A stretch of 64,000 nt of DNA from Rugamonas rivuli (GTDB taxonomy: Bacteria > Pseudomonadota > Gammaproteobacteria > Burkholderiales > Burkholderiaceae_D): the NCBI RefSeq assembly GCF_009380165.1, contig NZ_WHUF01000005.1, forward strand, positions 261,248 to 325,247. The letters run 5' to 3'. Every line of letters starts with the position of its first letter. Position 1 is the stretch's first letter. The notes under the pieces were generated by a model. The model did no database searches. It was not told where the DNA came from and worked only from the letters and a program-made list of their open reading frames with translations. This document shows positions 54,510 through 63,010 of the stretch, in pieces. Both the position numbers and the translations under genes were made by a program.

Positions 54510-55886
54510 TTATTGGATTTCGCGCAGCTTATTAAAAGCATCGTCGATACGATCGACAGCAATGATCGTCATGCCCTCGATCGGCTGCTTGGGCGCATTG
54601 GCGCTCGGTATCATCGCCATCGAGAAGCCCAGCTTGGCCGCCTCGCGCAGACGCTCCTGCCCGCGCGGCGCCGGCCGGATCTCGCCCGCCAGGCCCACCT
54701 CGCCGAACACCACGAAGCCACGCGGCAGCGGCTTGCTGCGCATCGATGAATTAATCGCCAACAGCACCGCCAAGTCGGCCGCCGGCTCGGTGATCTTCAC
54801 CCCGCCCACCGCGTTGATGAACACGTCCTGGTCGAAGGCCGCGATGCCCGCATGGCGGTGCAACACCGCCAACAACATCGCCAAGCGATTCTGCTCCAAA
54901 CCCACCGACAAGCGGCGCGCGTTAGGCAGGTGGCTGGCATCGACCAGCGCCTGGATTTCGACCAGCAAGGGACGCGTGCCCTCCTGCGTCACCATCACGC
55001 AGGAGCCGGGCACCTGGTTGTCGTGCTGCGACAGGAACAGCGCCGACGGATTCGACACGCCCTTCAAGCCCTTCTCCGTCATCGCAAACACGCCCAGCTC
55101 ATTGACCGCGCCGAAACGGTTCTTGATAGCCCGCACCAGACGGAAGCTGGAATGGTTGTCGCCCTCGAAGTACAGCACCGTATCGACGATGTGCTCCAGC
55201 ACGCGCGGCCCGGCCAGCGCGCCCTCCTTCGTCACGTGGCCGACCAGGATGATGGTGATGCCGGTCTGCTTGGCCACCCGCGTCAGCTGCGCCGCGCACT
55301 CGCGCACCTGCGCCACCGAACCAGGTGCCGAGCTCAACGCATCTGAATAAACAGTTTGGATCGAATCGATGACCGCCACTTCCGGCTTCAGGTCCGCCAG
55401 CGTGCCGAGGATTTTCTCCAGCTGGATCTCCGCCTGCAGCTTCAAGTCGCGGGCATCGATGTTCAGCCGCTTGGCCCGCAGCGCGATCTGCGCGCCGGAC
55501 TCCTCGCCGCTGACATACAGCACCCGCTTCAGATGCGACACATTGGCCAGCGCCTGCAACAGCAAGGTCGACTTGCCGATGCCTGGATCGCCGCCGATCA
55601 GCACCACGCCGCCCGCCACCAGGCCGCCGCCCAGCACGCGGTCGAATTCCTCGATGCCGGTGCCGAAGCGCGGCACGTCAATGGCGTCGATATCGGCCAG
55701 CGACAGCACCGGCGCCGTCTGCGCCAGCGACAGGTGCTGCGGCTGCGAATAACGGTTGTTGCCGCCCGCCTCGATGACGGTCTCCACCATCGTGTTCCAC
55801 TGCTGGCAGGACGAACACTGGCCGGTCCACTTGGTGGCCGTGCCGCCGCACTCGCTGCAGGTGTAATTGGTTTTTGCCTTGGCCAT
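54510..55886 (-). CDS. radA: DNA repair protein RadA
   Basis: 458-aa RecA-like ATPase that promotes branch migration in recombination. N-terminal zinc finger CSECGGTATKWTGQCSSC (C4), Walker A GGDPGIGKSTLL near residue 90, the RadA-specific KNRFG motif in AIKNRFGAVNELG, and a C-terminal Lon protease-like domain (GFVVFGEVGLAGEIRP). The start at 55886 (MAKAKTNYTC) matches the family; a TTG 15 nt upstream would overlap the alr stop. AAGG lies 8 nt before the ATG, inside the end of alr, so the two genes are closely coupled (4 nt between). Confidence 0.96.
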   Translation of the reverse strand: MAKAKTNYTCSECGGTATKWTGQCSSCQQWNTMVETVIEAGGNNRYSQPQHLSLAQTAPVLSLADIDAIDVPRFGTGIEEFDRVLGGGLVAGGVVLIGGDPGIGKSTLLLQALANVSHLKRVLYVSGEESGAQIALRAKRLNIDARDLKLQAEIQLEKILGTLADLKPEVAVIDSIQTVYSDALSSAPGSVAQVRECAAQLTRVAKQTGITIILVGHVTKEGALAGPRVLEHIVDTVLYFEGDNHSSFRLVRAIKNRFGAVNELGVFAMTEKGLKGVSNPSALFLSQHDNQVPGSCVMVTQEGTRPLLVEIQALVDASHLPNARRLSVGLEQNRLAMLLAVLHRHAGIAAFDQDVFINAVGGVKITEPAADLAVLLAINSSMRSKPLPRGFVVFGEVGLAGEIRPAPRGQERLREAAKLGFSMAMIPSANAPKQPIEGMTIIAVDRIDDAFNKLREIQ

Positions 55887-55890
55887 CAGA

Positions 55891-56985
55891 TCAGCCTTCA
55901 ACCACGGGCACGCGCTGGGCCAGCGCGCACATCAGCTCATAGCCGATGGTGCCGGCGGCCGTGGCCACCTCGTCGATCGGCATGCCCTGGCCCCACAGCG
56001 TCACCTTGCTGCCCACCCGCGCCGATGGCAAGTCGGTCAAGTCCACGGTCAGCATGTCCATCGACACCCGCCCCACCAGCCGGGTGCGGACGCCGTCGAC
56101 CAGCGCCGGCGTGCCCATCGGCGCGCTGCGCGGGTAGCCGTCCGCATAGCCGCAGGCCACCACGCCGATCCGCATCGGCCCCTCGGCCTGGAAGCGGCTG
56201 CCGTAACCGACCACGTCGCCGGCGACGATGTTCTGGATGCCGATGATCTCGCTGCTCAGCGTCATGCAAGGCTGCAGGCCGAACGATTCCGCCGTGGCGC
56301 CGCCCGGCGAGCCGCCGTACAGCATGATGCCCGGACGTATCCAGTCGTTGCGCAAGGTTTTCTGGTGCATCAGCACGCCCGCCGAATTCGACAGGCTGCG
56401 GCTGCCGGCCAGTCCGGCCGTGCCCAGCTCGAAGCGGCGCACCTGCTCGGCAATCGGCAGCAGCGGATGCTCGGCGTCGTCGGCGTTGGCGAAGTGGGTA
56501 ATCATGGTGATGCTGCCGACGCAGGACATGGCGCTCAGGCGCGCATGCGCGGCGGCGTAGGCGTCCGGCATGAAGCCGAGACGGTTCATGCCGCTGTTCA
56601 TTTTAAGATGCAGATCAAATTGGACGCCGCGCGCGCTCAGGTCCGCCTGCGCCGCTTCCAGCCATTCCAGTTGCTCGTTGCAATGCACGGCGGCCTGCAA
56701 ACCGTAGTCGGCCATGGTCTCCAGATCGGCCGGATCGAAGTATCCCTCTAATAACAGGATGGGCTTGTTCCAGCCCATCTCGCGCAGGCGCACGGCGTAG
56801 TCGACCTCCACCAGCGCCAGGCCGTCGGCGTCGGCAAAGCCGCGCATCGCCCGCTCCAGGCCGTGGCCGTAGCCGTTCGCCTTGAGGACGCCCCAGGCCT
56901 TGGCGCCCGGCGCATTGGCCTTGGCGCGGGCCAGGTTATGCTTCATGGAATCAACGTGGATGGTTGCGACGATCGGCCGGGGCAT
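55891..56985 (-). CDS. alr: alanine racemase
   Basis: Interconverts L- and D-alanine with PLP for peptidoglycan. The 364-aa product has the PLP-binding lysine K35 in WGVLKANGYGHG, the second catalytic base in ACGYADGYPR (Tyr), and VSMDMLTVDL near the C-terminus. The start at 56985 (MPRPIVATIHVD) fits the family; an ATG two codons earlier (56991) is an alternative, and a long upstream extension to 57150 would overlap lplT. It is divergent from lplT and immediately followed by radA, the usual betaproteobacterial order. Confidence 0.96.
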   Translation of the reverse strand: MPRPIVATIHVDSMKHNLARAKANAPGAKAWGVLKANGYGHGLERAMRGFADADGLALVEVDYAVRLREMGWNKPILLLEGYFDPADLETMADYGLQAAVHCNEQLEWLEAAQADLSARGVQFDLHLKMNSGMNRLGFMPDAYAAAHARLSAMSCVGSITMITHFANADDAEHPLLPIAEQVRRFELGTAGLAGSRSLSNSAGVLMHQKTLRNDWIRPGIMLYGGSPGGATAESFGLQPCMTLSSEIIGIQNIVAGDVVGYGSRFQAEGPMRIGVVACGYADGYPRSAPMGTPALVDGVRTRLVGRVSMDMLTVDLTDLPSARVGSKVTLWGQGMPIDEVATAAGTIGYELMCALAQRVPVVEG

Positions 56986-57054
56986 AAGCATTCTTTGCAG
57001 AGAATTAGAAGGCCGTATTTTACCGTGTAGCGGAATATCCGCACGGCTCAATTC

Positions 57055-57083
57055 TTGGGGATACGAACAAAGCATGGTATAAA
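57055..57083 (+). promoter_or_regulatory. candidate promoter of lplT
   Basis: TTGGGG (57055-57060), 17-nt spacer, TATAAA (57078-57083). The -10 is 5/6 and the -35 only 3/6. Predicted start near 57090 gives a leader of about 25 nt. Confidence 0.45.
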
Positions 57084-57114
57084 GCAAGCCAGATAAGTTT
57101 TCAGGCACCCCAGT

Positions 57115-58377
57115 ATGAATCGTGGTTTCTATACCATTATGGCAGCGCAATTCTTTTCGTCGTTGGCGGATAATGCGCTGCTCTTTGTTGCGATCGACCT
57201 GTTGGTGACTATGAAGTCCCCAGCATGGATTACCCCTCTGCTGAAGCTCTCGTTTACGCTGTTTTACGTGCTGTTGGCGGCATTTGTCGGCGCTTTCGCC
57301 GATTCGATGCCCAAAGGCAAGGTCATGTTCATCTCCAACCTGATCAAGGTTGCGGGTTGTCTATTGATTTTCGCTCACGTCCATCCGCTGCTGGCTTACG
57401 CCCTGGTCGGTTTCGGCGCCGCCGTCTATTCCCCTGCCAAATACGGCATCCTCACCGAATTACTTCCCGCAGAGAAACTCGTTGCCGCAAATGGCTGGGT
57501 CGAAGGCTTGACCGTGATGTCGATCATCTTCGGCACCGTGCTGGGTGGCAAGCTGGTCGGCAATCAAGTCTCGTCCTTCCTGCTGGGCTTTGACTTCCCG
57601 ATGATCGACACCGGCATCGACACCGCGCCGGAAGCGGCGCTGTGCGTGGTGGTCGGCATCTATATGCTGGCGGCGCTGTTCAACACCCGCATCCCGGACA
57701 CCGGCTGCGTCTACGGCCACCAGGAACGCAATCCGATCAAGCTGATCACCGACTTCGCCAACTGCTACGGCCTGCTGTGGAAAGACAAGCTGGGCCAGAT
57801 CTCGCTGGCCGTCACCACGCTGTTCTGGGGCGCCGCGCAGACGCTGCAATTCATCGTGCTGGAGTGGGCCAACCGCACCCTCAAGCTGACCTACGAACAG
57901 TCGACCAGCCTGGTGGGCGTGGTCGCCATCGGCGTCGCGCTGGGCGCGGTGCTGTCGGCGCGCTTCATCTCGCTGCGCAAATCGCTGAACGTGATCCCGA
58001 TGGGCATCGCCATGGGCGTCATCGTCATGGGTATGATCTTCGTGAAATCGGTGACGCTGGCCTATCCGCTGCTGATCCTGGTCGGCCTGCTGGGCGGCTT
58101 CTTCCTGGTGCCGATGAACGCGCTGCTGCAACACCGCGGCCACGTGCTGATGAGCGCCGGCCACTCGATCGCGGTGCAGAACTTCAACGAGAACCTGTCC
58201 ATCCTGACCATGCTGGCGGTGTACTCGCTGATGCTGCGCGGCCACCTGAACCTGGACGTCATCATCGTGCTGTTCGGCCTGTTCCTGGCTGGCACCATGT
58301 TCTTCATCATGCGCAAGCATGCCGCCAACCAGCGCGAGTTCGATTCGGTCGCGCTGATCGGCGAAGCCAAGCACTAA
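57115..58377 (+). CDS. lplT: lysophospholipid transporter LplT
   Basis: 420-aa MFS protein with 12 predicted helices that flips lysophospholipids inward for re-acylation. Recognisable LplT pattern: FYTIMAAQFFSSLADNALLF at the N-terminus, SPAKYGILTELLP near residue 105, and GHSIAVQNFNENLSI in helix 11. No Aas acyltransferase domain is fused or adjacent, so acylation must be supplied elsewhere. It is divergent from alr. Confidence 0.95.
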   Translation: MNRGFYTIMAAQFFSSLADNALLFVAIDLLVTMKSPAWITPLLKLSFTLFYVLLAAFVGAFADSMPKGKVMFISNLIKVAGCLLIFAHVHPLLAYALVGFGAAVYSPAKYGILTELLPAEKLVAANGWVEGLTVMSIIFGTVLGGKLVGNQVSSFLLGFDFPMIDTGIDTAPEAALCVVVGIYMLAALFNTRIPDTGCVYGHQERNPIKLITDFANCYGLLWKDKLGQISLAVTTLFWGAAQTLQFIVLEWANRTLKLTYEQSTSLVGVVAIGVALGAVLSARFISLRKSLNVIPMGIAMGVIVMGMIFVKSVTLAYPLLILVGLLGGFFLVPMNALLQHRGHVLMSAGHSIAVQNFNENLSILTMLAVYSLMLRGHLNLDVIIVLFGLFLAGTMFFIMRKHAANQREFDSVALIGEAKH

Positions 58378-58381
58378 AGCA

Positions 58382-59356
58382 CTAAGCCGGCAGCGCGCCG
58401 TCCTGGCGGCGCTGCGCGGCTTGCGCGCGCCAGTCGTCGGGCACCACGAAGCCGCGGCGCTGCTCCACCAGCCACTCCCCGTCCCGCCGCAGCACCGCCA
58501 CCATCACCGGCGCGGCCACCTGCGCCATGTGATCGTGCAGCGCGGCCAGCAGTTCCGCGTGGTTCATCGAGACCGCGTCCAGCGGCGTCTTCAGCGGCGC
58601 CAGCCAGTGCAGGCGCGGCATGATGGCGTAGTACTCGCCCTGCAGCGTGGCGGCCTGCTGCAACGGCATCCAGAAGCCGCTGCAATGCGGCTGCGAGATG
58701 CCCGGCATCGCCTCCTCCTCGCCGCCCGGATAGAACAGCCAGCCCTTGACCAGCGCCTGCGCCCGCGCCACCGGCTGCGGCAGCAAGGGCTGCGCCGCCG
58801 GATGGGCGGCCAGCGACAACTGCTTGTCGAAGATCTTGCGCATCTTGGCGCCCAGCGTATCGGCCAGGTTGGGGCCGATCAGGCCGTTGAAATCGGCGCC
58901 CGCCTCCGCCGCGTCGAGCAGGTAGAACTTGGTGGCGAACTCCAGGTGGACCAGGTCGTCGCCGTCGCGCAGCAGGAAGTCGAACTCGCCGACCGTGTCG
59001 TTGCGGTTGGCGCGCACCTGCAGGCCGTGGGCCACCAGCTTGCCGTGTTCGGAGAAATAGAAGGCCATCAGCTTTTCAGCGTACAGGCCCAGGCGCGAGT
59101 AGTGGCGCGCGCCCAGCGCGGCGTCCAGCGGGACCGGGTCTTGCTCCAGCGCGGCCAGCCAGTCGGCGGTTTGCTGCGACATCGCGCCGAGGGTGGCGAT
59201 GCGGCCGTGCCAGTGCGGCGAGGCCGGATCCAGCAGATCGGGCGCGTCCAGCAGCCAGGCCAGCGCGCGCACGTGCGGACGGGTCAGGTGTCCCCAGCGC
59301 CGCTCGAAGCGGATTTGATAGCTGTCCTGCGGCGCGGGCGGCGGCTGGCTAGTCAC
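58382..59356 (-). CDS. DUF1853 family protein
   Basis: 324-aa protein of DUF1853, a family I associate with the PD-(D/E)XK nuclease fold. GEFDFLLRDGDDLVHLEFATKFYL near residues 123-146 carries an acidic residue and an E-x-x-x-K arrangement consistent with such a site, but activity is not shown for the family. The start is GTG at 59356, overlapping the uracil-DNA glycosylase stop by 8 nt, so it is the last gene of the tsaB-rimI-UDG operon. The association with a DNA-repair enzyme is suggestive only. It converges with lplT (4 nt between stops). Confidence 0.8.
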   Translation of the reverse strand: MTSQPPPAPQDSYQIRFERRWGHLTRPHVRALAWLLDAPDLLDPASPHWHGRIATLGAMSQQTADWLAALEQDPVPLDAALGARHYSRLGLYAEKLMAFYFSEHGKLVAHGLQVRANRNDTVGEFDFLLRDGDDLVHLEFATKFYLLDAAEAGADFNGLIGPNLADTLGAKMRKIFDKQLSLAAHPAAQPLLPQPVARAQALVKGWLFYPGGEEEAMPGISQPHCSGFWMPLQQAATLQGEYYAIMPRLHWLAPLKTPLDAVSMNHAELLAALHDHMAQVAAPVMVAVLRRDGEWLVEQRRGFVVPDDWRAQAAQRRQDGALPA

Positions 59357-60290
59357 GGGCAGCCTTGGAGAGGCACAGGTCGCTCCAGGCCTTGGCCTTG
59401 TCTTCCGGCCGGCGCAGCAGGTCGTCCGGATGATAGGTCGCGACCACCGGCAGTTCGGCGGCGCCGTAGCGCATCACCTTGCCGCGCGTGGCCGGGCCCA
59501 TCATCAGTCCCTTGGCCGCGTACTGGCCGAAGGTCATGGCCATGGTCGCGCCGGTCAGCGCCAGCTCGCGGTCCAGGAACGGACGGCAGGCCAGCAGCTC
59601 TTCGCCGGTCGGCGCGCGGTCGGCGCCGTCGTCGGTGGACGGGCGGCATTTGACCAGGTTGGTGACGTAGACGTCCGTCTCCGGCTTGAGGGCGATGGCC
59701 TTCAGCATATTGTCCAGCAGTTGGCCTGCCTCGCCGGTGATGGCCTGGTTTTCCTTCTCGTCCAGGCGCGACGGCGCGGCTGCGATGGCGATCCACGTCG
59801 CATCGGCGGCGCCGCGGCCGTTGACGGCGTTGCGCCGCGCATCGCACAGGCTGCAGCGGGTGCAGGTCGAAACGGCGGTCTTCAACGCGGTCCAGTCCAT
59901 GGCGGCGATGGCCTCGTCGCTGACCGGCGCGGCGCGCGCGGGCACCGGCGCCTCGTCGAACCAGGCGGTGGAGTCGTCATCCATCTCGGCGACGGGTTCG
60001 TCGGCGAACGGCTGCTCCGGCGCGACCGCAGGCGCGGCGACCGGTGCGGGGAGCGGCGCTGGTGCGGCGACGGCTGCGGCCACCGGCGCGGCTGCGATCA
60101 CCGGGGCTGGCGCTGGCGCGGGAGCCGGCACAAACGCAGGCGCCGCCTCGACCACCACCTCAGCAGGCGCCTCAAGCTCCTCCTGCTGGACAGCCGCCTC
60201 TTCGCCTGGCGCCGGATTGCGAAACTTCCATTGCACACCCACGCCCATCTCATCGAGGAACACCGTACTACGGGCCGAGGTCTGACTCAT
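59349..60290 (-). CDS. uracil-DNA glycosylase family 4/5-like protein with altered motif A
   Basis: 313-aa protein of the thermostable-UDG superfamily. The four Fe-S cysteines are present (STCTRC, VKCRP and the later ACRP). The C-terminal motif B is YHPDDLLRRP. Motif A, normally GEAPG followed by ED, reads AAAPSRLDEKEN, so the conserved first Gly-Glu and the last Gly are missing. Activity may be reduced, changed or lost. Residues about 40-125 are a Pro/Ala-rich, probably disordered extension. The ATG overlaps the rimI stop (ATGA), and the DUF1853 gene overlaps its 3' end. Confidence 0.85.
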   Translation of the reverse strand: MSQTSARSTVFLDEMGVGVQWKFRNPAPGEEAAVQQEELEAPAEVVVEAAPAFVPAPAPAPAPVIAAAPVAAAVAAPAPLPAPVAAPAVAPEQPFADEPVAEMDDDSTAWFDEAPVPARAAPVSDEAIAAMDWTALKTAVSTCTRCSLCDARRNAVNGRGAADATWIAIAAAPSRLDEKENQAITGEAGQLLDNMLKAIALKPETDVYVTNLVKCRPSTDDGADRAPTGEELLACRPFLDRELALTGATMAMTFGQYAAKGLMMGPATRGKVMRYGAAELPVVATYHPDDLLRRPEDKAKAWSDLCLSKAARD

Positions 60291-60757
60291 ATACCGAACC
60301 GCATAACGATAGCGTCCTCGCGTTGCCGATCGGCGGCGGGATAGTAGCCCTTGCGTCGACCGATATGTTTAAAACCGTAGCGCTCATAAATCTCCAGCGC
60401 CCGCGTATTCGATGGCCGCACTTCCAGCAGCACCGATTCCATGCCCAGCCCGCGCGCGCAAGCGACGGCCTGGTTCAGCAGAAACCGTCCCAGCCCCTGC
60501 CCCTGCCGCTCGGCCGACACCGCCACATTCAGCAAATGCGCCTCGTCGACTATCGCCATCAGCAGGAAATAGCCGAGCAAGCCGCCATCCTGATCGCGCA
60601 GCACCCAAGCCTCGTAATTGCTGCTCAGCGAATCGGCGAAATTGGCCATGCTCCAGGGATGCGGATACACGCTCTCCTCCAGCGCCACCACCTCGGGCAG
60701 ATCGGTTTGCCGCATCGGCTCATAGTTCAGCCGCGCCAGATCCCACACTTGCTTCAT
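60287..60757 (-). CDS. rimI: ribosomal protein S18 alanine N-acetyltransferase RimI
   Basis: 156-aa GNAT acetyltransferase. Motif A for acetyl-CoA is AERQGQGLGRFLL (R/Q-x-x-G-x-G/A); the region EVRPSNTRALEIYERYGF is typical of RimI. It acetylates the N-terminus of ribosomal protein S18. It overlaps tsaB upstream (ATGA) and the UDG gene downstream (ATGA), the arrangement known from many Proteobacteria. Confidence 0.95.
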   Translation of the reverse strand: MKQVWDLARLNYEPMRQTDLPEVVALEESVYPHPWSMANFADSLSSNYEAWVLRDQDGGLLGYFLLMAIVDEAHLLNVAVSAERQGQGLGRFLLNQAVACARGLGMESVLLEVRPSNTRALEIYERYGFKHIGRRKGYYPAADRQREDAIVMRFGI

Positions 60758-61455
60758 GCGCCACCTTCAGCGGCTTTGGCGGCCGCCATGTCGCGACGCT
60801 CGGCCTGGGTGTAGGCGATCTTGTTACGCAAATACAGCGGCTGCGCCTCGGCCGCCGTCACCGTCTGGCCTGCGGCGAAAGCCAGCGCCGCCAGTTGCGC
60901 CACCTGCTCGGCATGCGGCATCACCCCGGCATGGCCGCCGCCGGCAAACGCCGCCGCATAGGCCGACAAGCCATTGCCGCAAGCGACAGGCGCCCCCTGC
61001 GGCTGCACGCCCTCGGGCGCCGACAGCGCCGGCGGCAGCACCGCCAACGGCGCCGCACCGTCGGCAAAGCGATACTGGGCCCAGTACACCTCGCCCATGC
61101 GCGCATCGAGCACCGCCAGCACCTCGCCGGCGCCGTGCTGCTGATGGCAGGCCAGCGCCATCGCATCGAGCGTCACCACCGGCACCACCGGCAGATTGCC
61201 GCCGAACGCCAGGCCCTGCGCGATCCCGCAAGCGGTGCGCACGCCGGTGAACGAACCGGGGCCCGAGCCGAAAGCGATCGCATCGCAGTCCTTCAGCGCG
61301 ATGCCGGCTTCGGCCAGCAGCTCCTGTATCATCGGCAGCACCGATTGCGAATGGGTGCGCACGCCCGAGGACACGCGGCTGATGACCGTCTCGCCCCGCA
61401 GCAAGGCGCAGGAGGCGAGTTCGGAGGAAGTTTCAATGGCAAGAATAGTAGGCAT
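60754..61455 (-). CDS. tsaB: tRNA threonylcarbamoyladenosine modification protein TsaB
   Basis: 233-aa ASKHA-fold protein. The N-terminal ILAIETSSELASCALL and GSGPGSFTGVRTACGIAQGLA (about 63-83) are diagnostic; VLAVLDARMGEVYWAQY follows. TsaB forms the t6A synthesis complex with TsaD and TsaE. It is first in the tsaB-rimI-UDG-DUF1853 operon and divergent from a thioredoxin-like gene (88 nt between starts). Confidence 0.95.
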   Translation of the reverse strand: MPTILAIETSSELASCALLRGETVISRVSSGVRTHSQSVLPMIQELLAEAGIALKDCDAIAFGSGPGSFTGVRTACGIAQGLAFGGNLPVVPVVTLDAMALACHQQHGAGEVLAVLDARMGEVYWAQYRFADGAAPLAVLPPALSAPEGVQPQGAPVACGNGLSAYAAAFAGGGHAGVMPHAEQVAQLAALAFAAGQTVTAAEAQPLYLRNKIAYTQAERRDMAAAKAAEGGA

Positions 61456-61543
61456 CCCGTATTTTAACCTGCCGGACTGGCAGGCGCGACCCCGCGCGGG
61501 GATGTAGAATACGGCCGACAGGCGCAGAGGCCGCCGCTAACCG

Positions 61544-61981
61544 ATGAACACCATGCACAGTTTGACCCTGAATTCCGACAATCGCGCAGAAATCGCCGCC
61601 GCCCTGGCCGGCGACCGCTGGATCGTAGCCTGCCTGTGCGCCGCCTGGTGCGGCACCTGCGCATCCTACCGCGCCACCTTCGACGAGGTGGCGTCGCGCC
61701 ACCCGGACAAGTTCTTCGTCTGGATCGACATCGAAGACCACGCCGACATCGTGGGCGATCTCGACGTGGAGAACTTCCCCACCCTGCTGATCCAGCACCA
61801 CGAGCTGGTGGCCTTCTTCGGCACCATGCTGCCGGACGCCGGCCTGGCGCACCGCCTGGTGCTGGCCCAGTCCGAGCAAAGCGACGCCGAACTGGCCGAG
61901 CTGGCCCGCAACAGCGAAGAGCGCCGCCGCTGGCAAGCCGACTGCAACCTGCGCACGCTGATGCGCAACGCGCAGGCCTGA
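61544..61981 (+). CDS. thioredoxin family protein
   Basis: 145-aa thioredoxin-fold protein with the redox motif WCGTC (C36, C39) and the cis-proline in ENFPTLLI. There is no signal peptide, so it is cytoplasmic. The active site differs from thioredoxin's WCGPC. The C-terminal 40 residues form a charged helix. No specific partner is evident; it is divergent from tsaB and convergent with the unknown gene ending at 61997. Confidence 0.85.
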   Translation: MNTMHSLTLNSDNRAEIAAALAGDRWIVACLCAAWCGTCASYRATFDEVASRHPDKFFVWIDIEDHADIVGDLDVENFPTLLIQHHELVAFFGTMLPDAGLAHRLVLAQSEQSDAELAELARNSEERRRWQADCNLRTLMRNAQA

Positions 61982-61996
61982 GCCAGACCCCAGACC

Positions 61997-63010
61997 TCAG
62001 ACCTTGGCCGCCAGGCGCTGGCATCCCTCCAGGCTGCGCTGCGGGTTCGGCCCCCACTTCGACGCATCGACCCGCGGCCCCAGTTCCTCCAGCTGGCTGC
62101 GCAATGTCTGCGTATCCTTGGCCAGGCAAGCCATGTAGGCATAGCGGTTGCGGCGCCCCGGACTGTCGGGGAAACGCGCCAGCATATCCTCATAGCTGCG
62201 CTTCATGGTCGGCCAGTCGGCCCCGCTGTCCTCGAACAGCGCGTGGCCATACTGGTTCTCGGCCGCGTACGAATACAGGCGCGCATACATGCCGGTGCCA
62301 TACACGGCCTTGGTCTGCGCCGTCACCTGGCGGATGTATTTGTCCAGCGACCTGGCGTCGCCGCCCCACTTGGGCAACATGGTGCTCAGTACGCTGAAGT
62401 ACAGGCCGATATCCTCGGGATTGCGCTTCAGGCCATCCTCGGCGGTGGCCCGCTGCTGCGCCGCGCTCCAGCCCAGCCCCATGCCGATCCTCACCAGCGT
62501 ATCGTGCGCATAGCTGTCGGTCAGGGCGACGTCGGCGTGGGCCACCAGATACTCGGCCGCGCGCTGCAGATAGGTTTGGAAATCCTCATACGCCTGCGGC
62601 GGCACGTCCTTGGCGTAACCGTCGCCGCGATACGACCACGCGTGGGACACCAGCACATCCGCGTGCAGCACATGCGCCAGCGCCGACTGCGGGTGCTCGG
62701 TGGCCCATTGCAGGGTCAACGCCTCCAGCTCCCGCAAGTATGGCTCGCGGTCGGCGAGGTGGTTGCCGATCACCCGGCTCAAGCCGACGCGGAACATTTC
62801 GACATCCGACCCGCCATCGGCGGCGATGTGGCCGGGCTGCCGGAGCAAAGCGTTCTGCCGCTCCAGCGCGGCGAAGTCGCCCCACCAGAAAGCCTGTTCG
62901 GCCTCGGTGGTGATCGGCGACACCGGGGCGGCCGCCGGGGCAGCGACAGCGGCGCCGCACGCCACGGCCCATGCCAGCAGCGTGTTCAGGGTTTTCGACG
63001 CGTATCTCAT
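61997..63010 (-). CDS. hypothetical secreted protein with helical repeats (possibly DUF4034)
   Basis: 337-aa protein. The N-terminus (MRYASKTLNTLLAWAVACG, then AAAVAAPAAA) is a signal peptide. The mature part is helical and includes QAFWWGDFAALERQNALL near 40-57 and RGDGYAKDVPPQAYEDFQTY near 128-147. This resembles DUF4034-type proteins with tetratricopeptide-like helices, but I am not certain. The start at 63010 overlaps the stop of the upstream gene (ATGA), so the two are translationally coupled. It probably acts in the periplasm; function is unknown. Confidence 0.6.
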   Translation of the reverse strand: MRYASKTLNTLLAWAVACGAAVAAPAAAPVSPITTEAEQAFWWGDFAALERQNALLRQPGHIAADGGSDVEMFRVGLSRVIGNHLADREPYLRELEALTLQWATEHPQSALAHVLHADVLVSHAWSYRGDGYAKDVPPQAYEDFQTYLQRAAEYLVAHADVALTDSYAHDTLVRIGMGLGWSAAQQRATAEDGLKRNPEDIGLYFSVLSTMLPKWGGDARSLDKYIRQVTAQTKAVYGTGMYARLYSYAAENQYGHALFEDSGADWPTMKRSYEDMLARFPDSPGRRNRYAYMACLAKDTQTLRSQLEELGPRVDASKWGPNPQRSLEGCQRLAAKV

